Source: Rhytidiadelphus loreus
Lineage: Eukaryota > Streptophyta > Bryopsida > Hypnales > Hylocomiaceae
Reading direction: 5' to 3'
NCBI GenBank assembly: GCA_947034895.1
Contig: OX344764.1
Span: 34,288,935 to 34,352,934, forward strand
Length of the DNA stretch: 64,000 bases
In this document: piece by piece, positions 1-12,830 of the stretch
Layout: every line of letters begins with the position of its first letter
Position numbering within the stretch: position 1 is the stretch's first letter
The notes under the pieces: generated by a model
The model's input: only the letters and a program-made list of their open reading frames with translations
What the model was told of the DNA's origin: nothing
The model's database searches: none
Program-made: the position numbers and the translations under genes

Positions 1-1461
1 CGGCAAGGATGACATTTTTTTTGAATACCTGTCGTATACGAATTGGGGAGAGAGTTCCTCAAATGAGTCGTTCGACTCGAATTGATTTGATTTTTCTGTC
101 AGCTCCTATTTGTTTGTTTTGTTTATTTTCTTTGTTCGTGGTTGTGATTGTTTTAGAGATGTTTGGTCGATTTTTTGGAGTGATCGAATCGATTTTTGAA
201 GCGAGTTTCTATTGGTGTCTTTACTTTTTCTGCAGTTTCGAGATCTCAGCATTTTGAAGGATAGGGTTGTTTTTGTTGTTGTGAACCATGGCTTCTCTTG
301 ATCTTAGCACATTGTTAGTGGCGTGGCCTGTTTGTTTTTTCTCGGGAATTATGCCTTTCGGTCTGTCGTCGTGTCTGTGTGTGGATTGTCGTCGGGGACA
401 GGGTTGTTCTGGAGCGGTATGGGTCAATTCTCTTTTTCAAGACTGGTGTTCACCTGGGTTATCTGAATGTTTCGATTGTTGTTTTCATTTTGTGTGCCGT
501 GATTTGTTTTCTTTGAGTTCTGTTATTTTTCGTTCCCAGTTGGTTCAGTTGAGGTTGTTGAATTGCTCTTCAATCCCCAGTTCATGAACGTCTGATATGC
601 TTGCTTGGTGCATTTTAGTAATCGGTTGGTGTGGAATATGTTCTGTCTTTGTGGGTTGGCTTCTATTTCTCTTCGGTCGTACCTTGGCAATTTTTGCGTG
701 TGGTTGTATTTTCCGTCTTTCTGTATTGAATATCCCGTATTGAGTATTCGTAAGAGTAGAGTGGAGTTTTGTGGTTGTTTGAGAGAAGGTTGCTTTGTCA
801 CCTGGCTTTCGGACGTCCGTGCCCCGGCGGTGAATGCCTGAATTATCAATGCATGAGGGGGAGTGCGTCGCGCACAATCTACGTCCAGTAGTCGAGGAAT
901 GTTTTATCTGTACTTTTCTTAGTTTTGCAAATAGAACTGCTTCGAGAGAATTTATGGTTTTGTACGGTTAGTTTCGATTGTTCATTTTTTGAGAAGGACA
1001 ATGCGGATTGTTAAAATTTACCATGAGCATCAGTTAAGGGCATATCATGTGTGGATAAATGATAGTCCGTACATGTTCTTAAAGTTGCTTGGGGAAGAAG
1101 ATGACGTCTACTTCAGGCTTCTCGTGACTTGTACAAACGTGACGATTGCTAGTAGAAATTTGACCCTGGAGCAGCTGTCTGGTCCAGTGTCAGAGTTTGG
1201 TGCTTCTTGACTGTATCGGGACCAGCTTATCTAGTATGGACATGGTAGTCTGGTTGCTGGCATGTTCACAACAATATCCGTACTTTATCCAATAGCTGTT
1301 GATTGCCGTGAATGAGAGCAACATCTTCAGCCTAACGGGATTGCAGCAGTGAAAAGAGCACTTCTACAGTTTGGAAGAAGATATTTTCATACACATGTTA
1401 ACGGACCTGCAGTAAGCGGATAGTCTGTCAGTTATTGAAATGTACGATGAATTAGTCAAAG
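1..1461. other. GC-balanced, GT-rich region of possible transcribed sequence
   Basis: This stretch is clearly less AT-rich than the DNA after position 2300 and has the T/G-rich texture seen in the untranslated leader of the NT-C2 gene further along. It may be intron or untranslated sequence of a gene reaching in from the left edge. No exon set or protein family could be recognised on either strand. The only ATG-started reading frame that looks at all protein-like is the 69-codon frame at 1001-1210. Confidence 0.35.
1001..1210 (+). CDS. Possible small ORF or exon, unrecognised
   Basis: An ATG at 1001 opens 69 codons ending in TGA at 1208-1210. The product has acidic and hydrophobic patches (for example GEEDDVYFRLLV) and a composition that could be coding, but I recognise no domain, signal peptide or membrane segment. 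It could be a small protein, a terminal exon of a gene extending to the left, or chance. No splice structure could be fitted around it. The balanced base composition is the only contextual support. Confidence 0.2.
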   Translation: MRIVKIYHEHQLRAYHVWINDSPYMFLKLLGEEDDVYFRLLVTCTNVTIASRNLTLEQLSGPVSEFGAS

Positions 1462-1476
1462 TGTTTGGTGAATTTT

Positions 1477-1671
1477 TTTTTTTTTGACATAATTAAAACA
1501 GAATTTCATTTCAAAGTAAAATTTACAAGTCTGCCTGCACAAATGCCCTGGTATGAGGGGAATCGAAAATGAGAAATTTAAAAGGATAAAGAATGAGGGA
1601 CAGGGACCACAGACGACCAGCAGGGTAGAAAGGGAGAGGCGGATAGCCGAGAGTAGCCGGAGGCCTCTCCC
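1477..1671 (-). mobile_element. Short retroposon (SINE or truncated LINE 3' end) with 15-bp target duplication
   Basis: A 195-bp insert is flanked by perfect 15-bp direct repeats TGTTTGGTGAATTTT at 1462-1476 and 1672-1686. It begins on the + strand with a run of T, so on the minus strand it ends in poly(A). This structure is typical of target-primed reverse transcription. The 5' end on the minus strand can fold into a hairpin (GGGAGAGGC pairing with GCCTCTCCC). It has no coding capacity. Whether it is a true SINE or the 3' end of a LINE cannot be told without a family comparison; no internal Pol III promoter boxes were recognised. Confidence 0.8.
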
Positions 1672-1686
1672 TGTTTGGTGAATTTT

Positions 1687-2300
1687 GAATGCAAGAGTGT
1701 CATTGAATTGTCTGGTGAAGGGCAATGACGTCTTCTCATACCAAATTGAAATCAATTTGAGAAGGGCACAAGTTTTGCTCAAACTTTGACCAACTCCATT
1801 AATATTCAACATTTCCAATGTAGTAAAATTTGAGGAGTGCCTAGAGACTGAGAAAGTAGTGCGAAGTCGTATTTGACAGGTCATTGGCATGTGTCCGATG
1901 TGTTAGCTTGCGTAAGAGCTGCATATGTGAATGGGGATGTAACTTTTGTCGTTGCTGTTGTTGAAAGCCTAATATGATAATGTGTACTTGCGGAGGTTTC
2001 CTTACGTTTTCTGTCATTGATTAGAGGTCTTGTTAGAGAGTCAGGTTGCTCCGGTAGGGTCTGTATTGTGGTTGCTTGCTTGCTGTGGGTGCTTGCTCGT
2101 GGTTTAGGTGAGTGAGAAGTTTTTCACGCTTTTCTTAATTTCTTCCGGAGGCTTGTTCGCAGATACGTTTTGATTGTGAAGTTTTGAATAACCGCTTCAC
2201 GATCATGGACGATATCTTCATACTTAACATATCAATACGGCGGTAGGTTCTTGATAATACTTGCATATTCGTAGATTGGAATTTTATACTTTGGATGGAG
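1687..2300. other. Continuation of GC-balanced region, no gene recognised
   Basis: Base composition stays balanced to about 2300 and then drops sharply into AT-rich DNA. A GTGAGT sequence lies near 2109 and could be a donor site, but no matching exons were found. Nothing further is recognisable. Confidence 0.3.
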
Positions 2301-5300
2301 AAGTCATTAATGAAGGCCAGCGTTAGAAAACATCCGTTGGTGAGATGGAGACTATCATTCCTGGGACACCTTCAAAAGATTGTTGTCCTAATAAGCAATT
2401 GAAGATTGTTCCTATTATAAAATTGCAATATATTTTGTTAAATCTTGTTGAAATATCCGAGATTCTCTTCTTATGCATTTTTTAGACACCATCTAAATAA
2501 ACTACGAAGTTTCAAAGTGTTGAAAATAAGTGTCTCCTGGCAAGAACAACCTTGGGTTCTTATGATGAATCCCTAAATGCTTGAGGCACCAAAATGTAGT
2601 GTTGAAGAAACTTTGAAGTTAAATAAAACCTTACCAAATTGCTATTTTTAGTAGTTTATATTTTTGAAAGGTTCTTTTTGAAGTCTAGTTTTAGCATCAG
2701 TAATCTTATTTTGAAGATGAATGATTATGATTTTTCTATCCAAGATTTAGTACAAGGGTACCCATTGCAATCTTGACTTTCTGTACATTGAAGACTCTTG
2801 AAAATGAGCCTCAAATACATTGGATCTTGGAGAAAAAATCACTCTAGAAATTCATTTAAAAAAATTGTAGAATAGATTTTCAAAAGCCATAAATTGATTG
2901 GGATTATGCTTGTTAGGACCTTCAACCTCGTATTTTTTTGGTAACCAATTTTTAGATTTGACATGCAAAAAGAGAGCTCAAAGATTTTCATAGTTTTAAC
3001 ACCCTCGTGATCAAACATTATAATCTTTCAATCCTTAAATCATATTGTTATGTTTTCTTTTCCTATGTGATCTCTAACATGTCTAAATTGAATTTGTAAG
3101 GTTACAATTCAAAAAAAATTGATTCAACTTATTAAAATGTTAACTCTTTGTTCAATTTAGAGCAAATTCCAAGAGGCTCAAAACAGGCCTTGGGCATTTA
3201 GGGATTAAAAGCAATACAACTTAGGCAAGAATCTTTAGGGTTGAGTTTTAGATAGGTGCAGTTAGCTAAATCTTTGCACTTTGCTCTTTGGCTAGAGCTA
3301 GTAGTCACGGGGGGCCAAGAGCTTATTCACTTGATATTTTGCATTTACTAGTATAAATCCACCATGGGCTAATAAAAATGTTTTTGTGTTATCTATGTGT
3401 TAATTTCAACTCGATGTGTGCTAGTAGTATAGATTTAGCACAATACCATTTTAGCCCATTGTGAATTTGTATAAGTGATTGAAGATTGACCCTTAAAAGG
3501 AATCATATATACTATATCATATCAAACTATTAAAATATAAATTATGTACTAAAATATGGCAAGACATATACTAGTGGATTGATAATTGAACAATTAAAAT
3601 CTTTCATTTGGATGTTAAATAACATCTAAACTTTACATTTTCAAATATAGCACCACTGAAGTAGAATATGTGGTCATTTTTAAGGTTATAAGATATGTAG
3701 GAGTTGCAATAGTGATTCAAATTAAGAGTACCATATGTCATTGGAATCCAATGACGCTAGCATGTGAAACTAGAAATGCAATCCTACAAGCCTTAAACCT
3801 AAGTGTAAGTACATACCCTACAACCATTGAAGGTGCCTATAACATACATACCTATAACATTGATAGCTAAACTCCTAGGGGCTCACATGCTAGCACCCTT
3901 GCCTATGTACATCTAAAATCATCTAAAGAAGCTAACTATGTGGTACACAAGGAATGTAAGAAAATATGATAAAGAAATCTATACATTGGCAAATCCTTGA
4001 GAGACAAATTGGTTCGATAAATCTTGCAGGTCAATGAATTAATTATAAAATTTTAAAGGTGAATGTTGTTGTAGGCTATAAGTGTAATCATGGCAAATTT
4101 AAAATACATGTGATGCACCGATGCACACTAAGAAGAGATATTTGTAGAGTCAAACATGGCTCAAACAAAATATTAAATTAAAAGTTTCTTTACCAAAAGA
4201 CATCCGTAGTCAAAGTCATCACCCTTACTATATTGTCAATGAGCTTATTCATTACTCAAAATGATCACCAACTTGACATTATTGTCACTCTTCTATTACT
4301 ATCAATTTGATGTACTTTGTTGGTTCAACTTTCCATTTAAAACTAAGGAATCCACATTTTGTTTAGGTTGAGACTTAACTTTTTAGTGGACTGATGGTCA
4401 TACTTGTCATTACCAAGTAGCATAATGTCATATTGTAGAAGTTGCACACTACATTAATCTACAACTACAATTACATAAATTGAAGCAAAATAATTGTGTA
4501 CATTGAGTAATTTTTCAAAAAATATTGGAGATTATTATATAATGCATATTATATGAAAACTTCAATGAACACATTCTACTATTGTTGTGGATACTATACT
4601 AATAGAGACATAATCACTATATAAGGACCTACCCAAAGTGCTAGTGGTACAATCATTAAATCACACCCCAAAAGGGAGTGTATTCACACAAGTTGTGCTT
4701 CATAAAAATTGTGAAATCAAGAGCTTATAAAAAATAAAGCCTTACCAACCAATGAGATAGTAGGCCAAAAAATTGTCATCCAACAATTCAATTTTATTCC
4801 ATTTATTCACAATTGAGAAAAAAAAGCTTTTAGCTCACCATTGATATATTTAATTTTGGTGTACTTCTAGTTCATGTCGAAGAACATACCATAATAATTC
4901 CATGTTCCCCTTGCAATATCCATTTGCAAATACACTAGAGGAATAGATAGCATACATGAATTTTTTGTGTGCAATTTTTTGCATGTATTGAGAGGATAAG
5001 ATGTATTGTTGTAGATCATGACATTTGCACTATATGGAAATAATTTTGAACTTTGATTGCAGTACAAGCCATGGGAAGTTCGACATATGGATTATGTATG
5101 CAATTTTCTTCAATTTTTTTTCACTTAAACTTTATTGTGATTTTTATACATTCATAATGCTTTTCTAAAAAATAAAAAATAAAAAGAACTAATTATAGTC
5201 CCTCTCAGCTCTATCCAACATTGTATGAAGTACACGAGTTACAATCTTTAAAAAAAAAGTCATTTTACATCATTAATATAAACATATGAAGATCCCTTTT

Positions 5301-5391
5301 AGAAACAAAGAAAAAGTGGTATCATTTTTTGTTTTTTCAAGTATATTTTAGATCCACACAATCCACTCATATATAGTTTTATTGGCATTAT
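2300..5391. other. AT-rich intergenic DNA
   Basis: No gene or intact element was seen. A degenerate copy of the right end of the TTAA element family (CCTTGGGCATTTAGGGATTAA) lies near 3190-3210 without a recognisable left end. Short reading frames at 3670-3870 and 4867-5067 look random. Confidence 0.5.
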
Positions 5392-5640
5392 AAGAGATTT
5401 TAGGGCAAGGGAGGGTTGTTTTAGACTTGTTCCCTACCCTAGGAATAGTCAAAATTTAAAAATATTAAAACATTAAAATGTTACTTTAAAAATAATATTT
5501 TTGAATTATTATTTAATTAATTAATACCAATTGACGTGGCACAGTCGCAGCTACATCAAATTGTTGTTGTGGCACAAGTCCCAGCATTCCCCGTAGTTTA
5601 GGAACGCTTGGGAACTCACAATTGTGTTTTTGCCTCAAAC
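5392..5640. repeat. Dispersed repeat, copy 1
   Basis: This segment shares its layout and much of its sequence with 59566-59838. Both have GTTCCCTACCCT(A/G)GGAATAGTCAAAAT near the left, an AT-only middle of variable length, then GACRTGGCA...CACATCAAA and a GGGAAC motif near the right. No coding potential. The limits are approximate and no target duplication was established; it is probably a non-autonomous transposon. Confidence 0.6.
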
Positions 5641-7222
5641 ATCTTCTAAGTGATCAAAGTAATGAATAAGATTTATGATTTTTTTTCAAAAAAAAATACA
5701 GGTAGATTATAAGGGTTGTGTGGGCCATCCAACTTAATATTATAAGTTCTTGAATTAAACCTTCACCATGAAGAATTTTTTCTTAAATTAAAAATAAATA
5801 AAATAATATAAAATATTTAAAGAAAAATCATGTTTAACTTTTATAACTTCTTAAATTCTATGGAATTAGGAGCTATGAATTTTTCTTCTAAAGCAACAAC
5901 AAGATCTTGTTGTTACTGTTTCTGGTTAAATATCTCTGAGATGTATCATTTTGTTAAAAAACAAAAGTTTTTTAGGGGTTATATTCCATATCTTTATGAA
6001 GAGGAAGCTTTTTATTCTATTTTTAAATATCTTATAGGAAATGCATTCCGTTCTTTTTCCAATATTCAATTATAAAATTAAAATAATTATATTAAAAATA
6101 TGTAATAAAAAAAATTAGTGTTGCTTCAAATCCTAATAATAAATGGTGTATCTTGAATATAAATTTGTTTAACTATTAGCACATGTAACTACCCTATTTT
6201 AAAAATCAAATTTGGCATAGATTAAAATTTGAAACATTGAATTTTTTTTTGTGTTATATATATTTGAGAGTCTATAGACACCATACAACCAATTTATCTA
6301 ATTATGAAATATTGACTATCTAAATAGATATGCTGCAATTACAAGGAACATTTTTAGAGTTTCCTGTAGGCACTATAATAGAAATCCCTTGCAACAATTC
6401 CCTTTTTTACCTCTTTTTTCTACACACAGGAAATGTGTCTGTCATAAGGAAATGTTAGTCAGGGAATTCTATTGAGGGGGGAATTTGTGCATTTTAAAGT
6501 GTTATTTGAAGATGTTTGCGACATCAAATTAACTCAATTTATAAAATTCAAAATTCTAGAATGTTGATTTGTGCTTCTTAAATCTAAAGTTCATATAGAT
6601 TTCTATGCACATAATAAAATCAATTCATAGATTTTGGAGGCTCATATCTAACTTACATGTAGACTTTCAATTTCCAATGTCATCAATTTGTACATTTTAG
6701 AATTTTTAATCTAGGCCCATTTCTAGGTTTCAAGAGCTCAAATGTTAGTAATATGTACATTTCATTTGTTTTGCAATTTCATAAATTATAAAAAAATTTA
6801 GGTTTCTAAACATACAAATTTTAGAACATTAGAATTCATTGTCATGAATATTGACAACTTACAAGTCTTATGTGTCCAACCTCATGGTACTCTTGACAAT
6901 CAATATGGGACAATTGCATCCTGTAAAATCTACCAAATATTAGGTGGAAACAACATTGAAATGTAACATATATCAATTTGTTATAAAGTCTACCAATTAT
7001 TGCATGCAAGGGATTTGGAGAGAATTTATGAAAATCCTTACAAAGAAAACCTACTTGATTTCTTTATGTATAGGAATTCTTTGAAGATCCCTCCACAATG
7101 ACATTAGAATATAGGGAAACATAAGAACTAGCAAAAACTAATAGGAACAAACTATATAATCTCCAAACTGGTCATAGGGAATTCCAAATAAGTCCATTGT
7201 GAATTACTTAGGTACCCAAATT
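5641..7222. other. AT-rich intergenic DNA
   Basis: No gene seen. A short imperfect inverted repeat (AATAGAAATCCCTTG near 6388 against GGGAATTCTATT near 6461) may mark a small decayed MITE. Confidence 0.4.
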
Positions 7223-7226
7223 TTAA

Positions 7227-8122
7227 CCCCTAAAGTCCCAAGGTCATTTTTCAATCAAAAACCACTCAAAACTGCCATTTCTACTGTGTTTGTCCAAAAA
7301 AACAATTTTTTTTTGAGCTGAACTGTAGGATCTTGAACTTTACTTATTTGAGATAATGTGGTAAAAAATTCATGAAGTTTGACCGTACAGATTGAGAGAT
7401 AGGAGCATTCAAAGTTGAAAAAACAAGTTTTTTGAACACTAGACTGCAATTTTAGATGACTTTGATTGCTATTTGTGGGAAATATGTGCACTATAGAATT
7501 TGAATTTAAAATTTATTGTGTTGAAGAATTGATTTGGGAGTCTTAGAAAAAAATTTCAAAAAATAAAAACTTGATTTTCATACTTCAAAATATTGTCAAG
7601 TAAAAGTAGGTCCAAGATTTAAAGAAAAACTAAATTGTTAATAGCTCTTAGATGGGATTGAAATACAATAATCCCAACGGTGAGATTTTTCTAGCAAGCA
7701 AATTTAACCTTTTCAAAAAAAAAATTTGAAAAAATTTAAAAATTGCATTTTGAAATGAATCCTATAAGTTATTTTTTCAAAAAGATGTTTAGATTGCCCA
7801 AAAAATAAGATTGTTCATAACTTTCACATCACTAATCAAAATGGAATGAATCAAAGCTTCAGATGTAGATGGAAATTTATTTATTTTAAATTATTTTGAA
7901 TTTTTGCAATATTTTTTGTGTTGCCCGCCGAGTTCAATTTTAGGCTTTTTGTGGTATAACTTTTGCTTCTGGGCACCGATCGAAATAAAACTTATATTCC
8001 CACAAAGCTTATCAGCTTTTCTATCTTCAAAAAAAGTTTAAAAAAATTAGGGTAAAATTTCAGCCCATAGGAACCTGCCCAAATTCCAAATTGTCCCCTA
8101 GGGGACAATTGAACTTTAGGGG
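7227..8122. mobile_element. TTAA-flanked non-autonomous element (piggyBac-like), 896 bp
   Basis: The element starts CCCCTAAAGT and ends ACTTTAGGGG, flanked by TTAA at 7223-7226 and 8123-8126. It has no open reading frame of note. Its closest relative in the window is 52919-53809, in the same orientation and of almost the same length, similar along its whole interior. It contains internal modules such as TAACTTTTGCTTCTGGGCAC near 7963. TTAA duplication and CCC/GGG termini point to the piggyBac superfamily by inference. Confidence 0.75.
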
Positions 8123-8126
8123 TTAA

Positions 8127-8639
8127 TATTTTGGCATTTGAATGCCAAATCTCACTTTTGAGTACAATATCTTTTATTTTATTTTTGAAGAGTTTATATT
8201 GAAATAATATATTAAATATAGATAATTTAACTTATTAAGCCATATATGTAATAGAAATTTAATTGTAAATGATTAAATTATATCTTGAATTTAGGTGAAT
8301 ATTGTATCATCTAATCTAGTGGTAATTCCTAAAAGATTAAAGAGACTTTTTTTTCAGAAAATTTGGGCATGCTTTATAGAATTCTTGTTTGAAAATTTTC
8401 ATGAAATATTTTGGATGACTTTTAATCATTATACTACACATGAGAAGGTTATTTTCATGTCATTTCATAAATATTGCAAAATTTAACTCTTAAAATTTTC
8501 AATACAAAATTAGAAAGACAAAAATATCTTATTAAATATATATCAAATAATTTTGTTGATTAATATATTGATACCTACAAAAAGACATTTAAATCATTAT
8601 GTTTTAATAATCTAGATTTCTCTTCAATCTTGTACCTAC
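8127..8639. other. AT-rich spacer, probable decayed element
   Basis: No gene seen. Part of it may be the missing left half of the damaged TTAA element that ends at 9703. Confidence 0.35.
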
Positions 8640-9703
8640 TTCCACTTTTTTAAAGAATAAAAATTAAGTTAAATTTCTTTTTCCTAGACCTTCAAATCAA
8701 TTCTCCACCATAAAGATTTAAAGCTCAAAACTTTGTAGTGCAAAAATTTTAAGTTAAGAAGGTTCAAAGTCAAATAATATAGTCCCACAATGTGCTCAAA
8801 AACTTGTTTTTTCCACTTTAAATGTGCATCATGCAATATGTGTGGTCAAAAATTCTGAATTTTTTTCCACACATTTCATACTAGTTAGGTGTAAGATCCT
8901 ACGGTTAGATGGGTGATTGCAAGAAACACTTCACGTTTTTTTGGTCCCCTTGACCTTAGACAGGTGGTTTTTTGCTCATAACTTTTGCATCGTGTTTCCG
9001 TCTTCTATGAAACTTGAATTGAAAGTACATGTGGTAGTTTCAAAAGTTGAGTAATTTTTTGGGTTTTTTAAAAATTATTTTACTATTTTTAAACTGCCCC
9101 CGATTGGATGTCTACCTTGGCCATTTTGAAGGGTTTCAGTACTATTTTTCACCCAAAAATACAAATTTGAAGCTCAAAATTGGTATACTAGGACTTCTAC
9201 TAAGGTTACACAAGCTTATCAAAGATTTTCTAAAAATAGTTAATCTTCCATCTTCCACATGTGCTCAAAGTGCACTACTTTTCCAATAGTGAAAATTGGT
9301 GAAAATGAGTATCTATAAGTTAGAAAAAAATTCTTTTTTTTTGAGAATTTTTTGAATTTTTTTACTATTTTTTAAGAATTAAACTTCAAACTGTCTATTT
9401 TCTTGCATTTTTCAACCCTCTTTGACCGTGCATAACTCTTAGAGATAAATTTTTTTAGGTCTGAATTTTTGCACATATCATTTTTTTAATGCTTTACACA
9501 TTATCCATATTTTGTTTTATTTAAAAAAAATTATTGCAAAATCCACAAACAGGAGTGAAATGGCCGTTTTGAACGAAAACCGGCATGTGTTTCTTGCAAC
9601 TACCTAGATGTTCAAAAGAAAAATTTCAAATTTTTTACTCTTTGTTATAGAAATGGCATCTTTGAATATTTTTTGGCAGAAAAAAGGAGTTGGTCTTTAG
9701 GAG
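8640..9703. mobile_element. Damaged TTAA-family element split by a nested insertion
   Basis: Sequence at 8640-8911 and 9605-9703 matches the right half of the 17754-18683 element in order, and ends in CTTTAGGAG followed by TTAA at 9704-9707. The left end is not recognisable. The two parts are separated by the 693-bp element at 8912-9604, so this copy is older than that insertion. Confidence 0.6.
8912..9604. mobile_element. Nested MITE with GGT..TTGCAAGAAACAC ends and TAGATG duplication
   Basis: The left end reads GGTGATTGCAAGAAACAC, and the right end is the inverse of GGTAGTTGCAAGAAACAC. The direct repeat TAGATG flanks it at 8906-8911 and 9605-9610. It is 693 bp, non-coding, and sits inside an older TTAA element. 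The interior has module-like sequence (CATAACTTTTGCATCGTGTT near 8982) resembling that of the TTAA family although the ends are unrelated. A partial end of the same type lies near 20620. Superfamily not assigned. Confidence 0.65.
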
Positions 9704-9707
9704 TTAA

Positions 9708-10560
9708 GGTGAAGATTTTAGCATTGTTTTAAATAAGAATGTTTTGAAGCATTTTTGAGCTTCAAAACATTTTAGAACTTTAGGAGTTAACTCCTTAGCA
9801 CTCTAATGTCTCAATTATGGACAATGAATAGAGAGGTTCTAAGGGCCTTTTTAAATATGAATCTTTTCATTCATCTAAACTAATGCTTGAATTTTAAAGA
9901 AAAAAAGCTTTTTGTATGATAATATGATGAAATTGAGAAAGATAATATATACTCGCTTAGATATGAGAAAAAATACGAAAGAATTCAAGAAAGGATTTAG
10001 GTGCTTAAGGGTTAAGATGGCTTAGGTTCAATTTAGAGATACTCATGTAAATAAAGATCATTGCTACAAAAGGCCCATTTGTTGTTGTAAAGACAATCTT
10101 TTGATTAGGAACAACCTCGAAATAGGAACAACCTCAAAAGTCATATTTTCTTATCCTACAATTTCCTAAGTTCAAATTCCAATTTATTTAAATGACATTA
10201 TAAATGAACCTCAAGAGAATTCCAATCCAAATTGTTTCATAGTTTTTTGACACTTGTATAATATTATGTGAATTTTCAAAGTTGAAAGCATAGGATACCT
10301 ATATATGCCACTAGACTCTCCTTCAACAGCCACCTTGAAGCACAAAATGCTTCAACTCCCATTAGTTGCCTCTTAAACTACCATTGCTTGCTCTTAAGAG
10401 AGTGTGATGATTTTGGGAGACATAGTGGTACTTTTCCAAGCTTCTTGTGCTCCTCAGAGAACTAGGTGATAAAAGGTAATCCTACCTTGTTCAAACTTTC
10501 CTACATTTATTGTAGATGTAAAATACAGATCCTTTGATTCACTATGCAAATTGGATTTCA
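9708..10560. other. AT-rich intergenic DNA
   Basis: No gene or clearly bounded repeat recognised. Confidence 0.4.
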
Positions 10561-11504
10561 TCCCTAAACGTCAAGAGACTATGTTTTCACCAAAACTGCT
10601 CCAAAACTGCCCTTGCATTTACAAGCACCAAATTTTAGATGAAAAGTATTTTTGGACACATACAACCATCGGATCTTGTAGTAAAATAGTTTGAAAAGTT
10701 GTCGAAAAAAATTCAGAATTTTCCACCATGTAGATTGCAAGATATTAATGTTTGAAGTGACAAAAATCCATTTTTTTGGCCCTGTGAAAATACGGGCAGC
10801 TGCACTTCGCAAGGTCACATTTGTATGAAAAAATGTCTAGTATAGTGGTTGCTCTTTGGATTCAATCCTCAAGTCAAGTTGGCTACATGCTTGAAATTTT
10901 TTGGATAATTTGGAATTGTATTACATATAGAAAAAAAATAGTAAGTAGAAAGAAGTAGAGTATGATTAAAAATACTAAATTGTTAACAATTTATTTATAG
11001 AATTGAAAAATGCCAATCCCAATGGTTTTAATGTTGTCATAAACAATATACACCATTTTTTTTAATTTTTTTCCAAAAATATTTAAAATTGAATTAAATA
11101 AAGGACTTCAAAGTTTATTTTAGAGTAGAGATTCCATAACTACCTACAAACTAACCCAAACTAAAATTCCTCATAACTTTCATCTCATTAATCAAAATGG
11201 AATGATTCAAAGCTTACCACATATATAAAAATCTAGAGAATCAATTTCAAATTTTTATTTTTTTTAAAAGTGATTTTCAAAAAAGTTTTTTTTTGCCTGG
11301 GCTGCTCGTCGAACACTGAAAATTACATATCATGCAATAACTTTTGAACCATGTAGTCAAAAGCTATAAAAATTGTTGGGCCTTAAAGCTACTTCTTGTC
11401 CCCATATTGTGTGAAATTTTCAAAGAAAAAAATAAAAATTCCGTCTGTAGTGAGTTGCCCAAAATTGCTATATTGCGAAAAAACGTTGTTTGGACATTTA
11501 GGGG
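10561..11504. mobile_element. TTAA-family element, 944 bp, with decayed left end
   Basis: The right end is intact (TTTAGGGG, then TTAA at 11505-11508). The left end is mutated to TCCCTAAACG, preceded by TTCA instead of TTAA. It matches the 28830-29774 element along its length in the same orientation; the lengths differ by one base (944 and 945). No coding capacity. Confidence 0.65.
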
Positions 11505-11677
11505 TTAAAATAAGGTTAAGAGTGGAAGGGCAACTTTGTAAGTACACTAAACCAAAAGATGTCTTTTGAATGACTCTTACAATACGGTTTATGTCGAAAT
11601 GAAGAATGCACTTGGATAATGGTTTGCTTTGCGTACCCAAAAATGTTGTTTCAACTACAATGTCAATCCATTTCACT

Positions 11678-12830
11678 CACTAGAAGAAAATGAGGGGTTT
11701 TGCAACTACACTATGCAATTGGTTTTTTAGTTGCATAGGACATTTGTAACAAGTTTGCGACTAGTGATAATTTGGAGACTTGTGGTTGCAGTGGACACTC
11801 TAAAATCTAGAAAATAGGTGGAGCAATTGTCAAAGTCACATCTTGCATGTGACTCATTTGCATCTTGTTTGCAACTTGTAAATTTGTAGATTTTAAAATA
11901 TTAATCTCAATGATTTACAAATTTTAAAATTCAATATCTAATTTCATTCTAGATTTTAGAATTTCAAATTTAGATTTTTCTAGATTTTTTATTTTTAGAT
12001 CTATCTTCTTTTTAGATTTCAAAAATTCAAATATTGATATTTAATAGATTTCATTGGTTAAGGAAACCTTACAATTTCATAGATTTAAATTTTTTTGGGC
12101 TTTTAAATATTATTTGATTTCTATAGATTATAGAGGTCTACAAATTGTAGAAATCTATACTGTATAGAAATCTCTAAATTTTAGATTTCTATAATCTTTA
12201 GATATCTACAAATTATATAACTTTTAGAATTCTATCAATAGAATTTATTATACTAGACTTCAACAACTTACAAGTGTTATATGTCCAACCTAATAGTACT
12301 TTTTACAATTGATATGGGACAATTGATATAAGACAAATGGGAATGAATTTTGAAAGCAACTAGGAAACAACTAGTGTATGACTTAAAAGTGATTAGGAAA
12401 CAACTAGCTTCACTATTAGAAAATTCAACTTTTTTGTTGATTTGGTTGCATTCATTTGGTTCACTTTTGTATTGATTTTTATCCAAATCAACAAATTACT
12501 CTCCAAATCAACAAAAATTTGAATTTTCTAATAGTGTAAGAAACTACTAGTATACAACTAGAAAGCGACTAAGAAACAATTAGAAAGCGACTAGGAAACA
12601 ACTATGGTCATTCTACAGTTCCAATATTTTCCTAGTTAATTCCTAGTTGTTTTTTGCAACTATGGATTGACTATTTTGCAACTAAAAAAATGTATCAATG
12701 TTGTAAAACAACGACATAAAACAATTATGTTAGATTTGGTGCTAATAGAGAGGATTACAGTTGCAGGGTAGTTGTATAGGACACTAGTTGCATACCAGCC
12801 AGTTGTGCCGAACATGTTTTTCTTCTAGTG
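11678..12830. mobile_element. Non-autonomous CACTA (En/Spm-type) transposon
   Basis: The 1153-bp element has inverted termini CACTAGAAGAAAA (11678-11690 and the inverse at 12818-12830) and a perfect 3-bp target duplication ACT at 11675-11677 and 12831-12833. CACTA ends with a 3-bp duplication are diagnostic of the CACTA superfamily. Near both ends it carries repeats of GCAACTA/TAGTTGC and AGGAAACAACTAG, like the subterminal transposase-binding repeats of the superfamily. There is no transposase, so it depends on another element for movement. Confidence 0.85.
12411..12536. repeat. Foldback MITE nested in the CACTA element
   Basis: Perfect 18-bp inverted repeat CACTATTAGAAAATTCAA at 12411-12428 and 12519-12536, with further imperfect pairing inside (TTGTTGATTTGG against CCAAATCAACAA). 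The whole is 126 bp. No clear target duplication. Confidence 0.6.

Noticed and set aside
523..877. Overlapping minus-strand frames of about 110 codons
   Set aside because: Two frames of the same strand are open over the same DNA, neither resembles a protein family, and the strand composition (GT-rich +) explains the lack of stops.
1456..1890. 144-codon minus-strand open frame
   Set aside because: It crosses both junctions of the retroposon insertion at 1477-1671 and its poly(T) end, so it is a chance frame.
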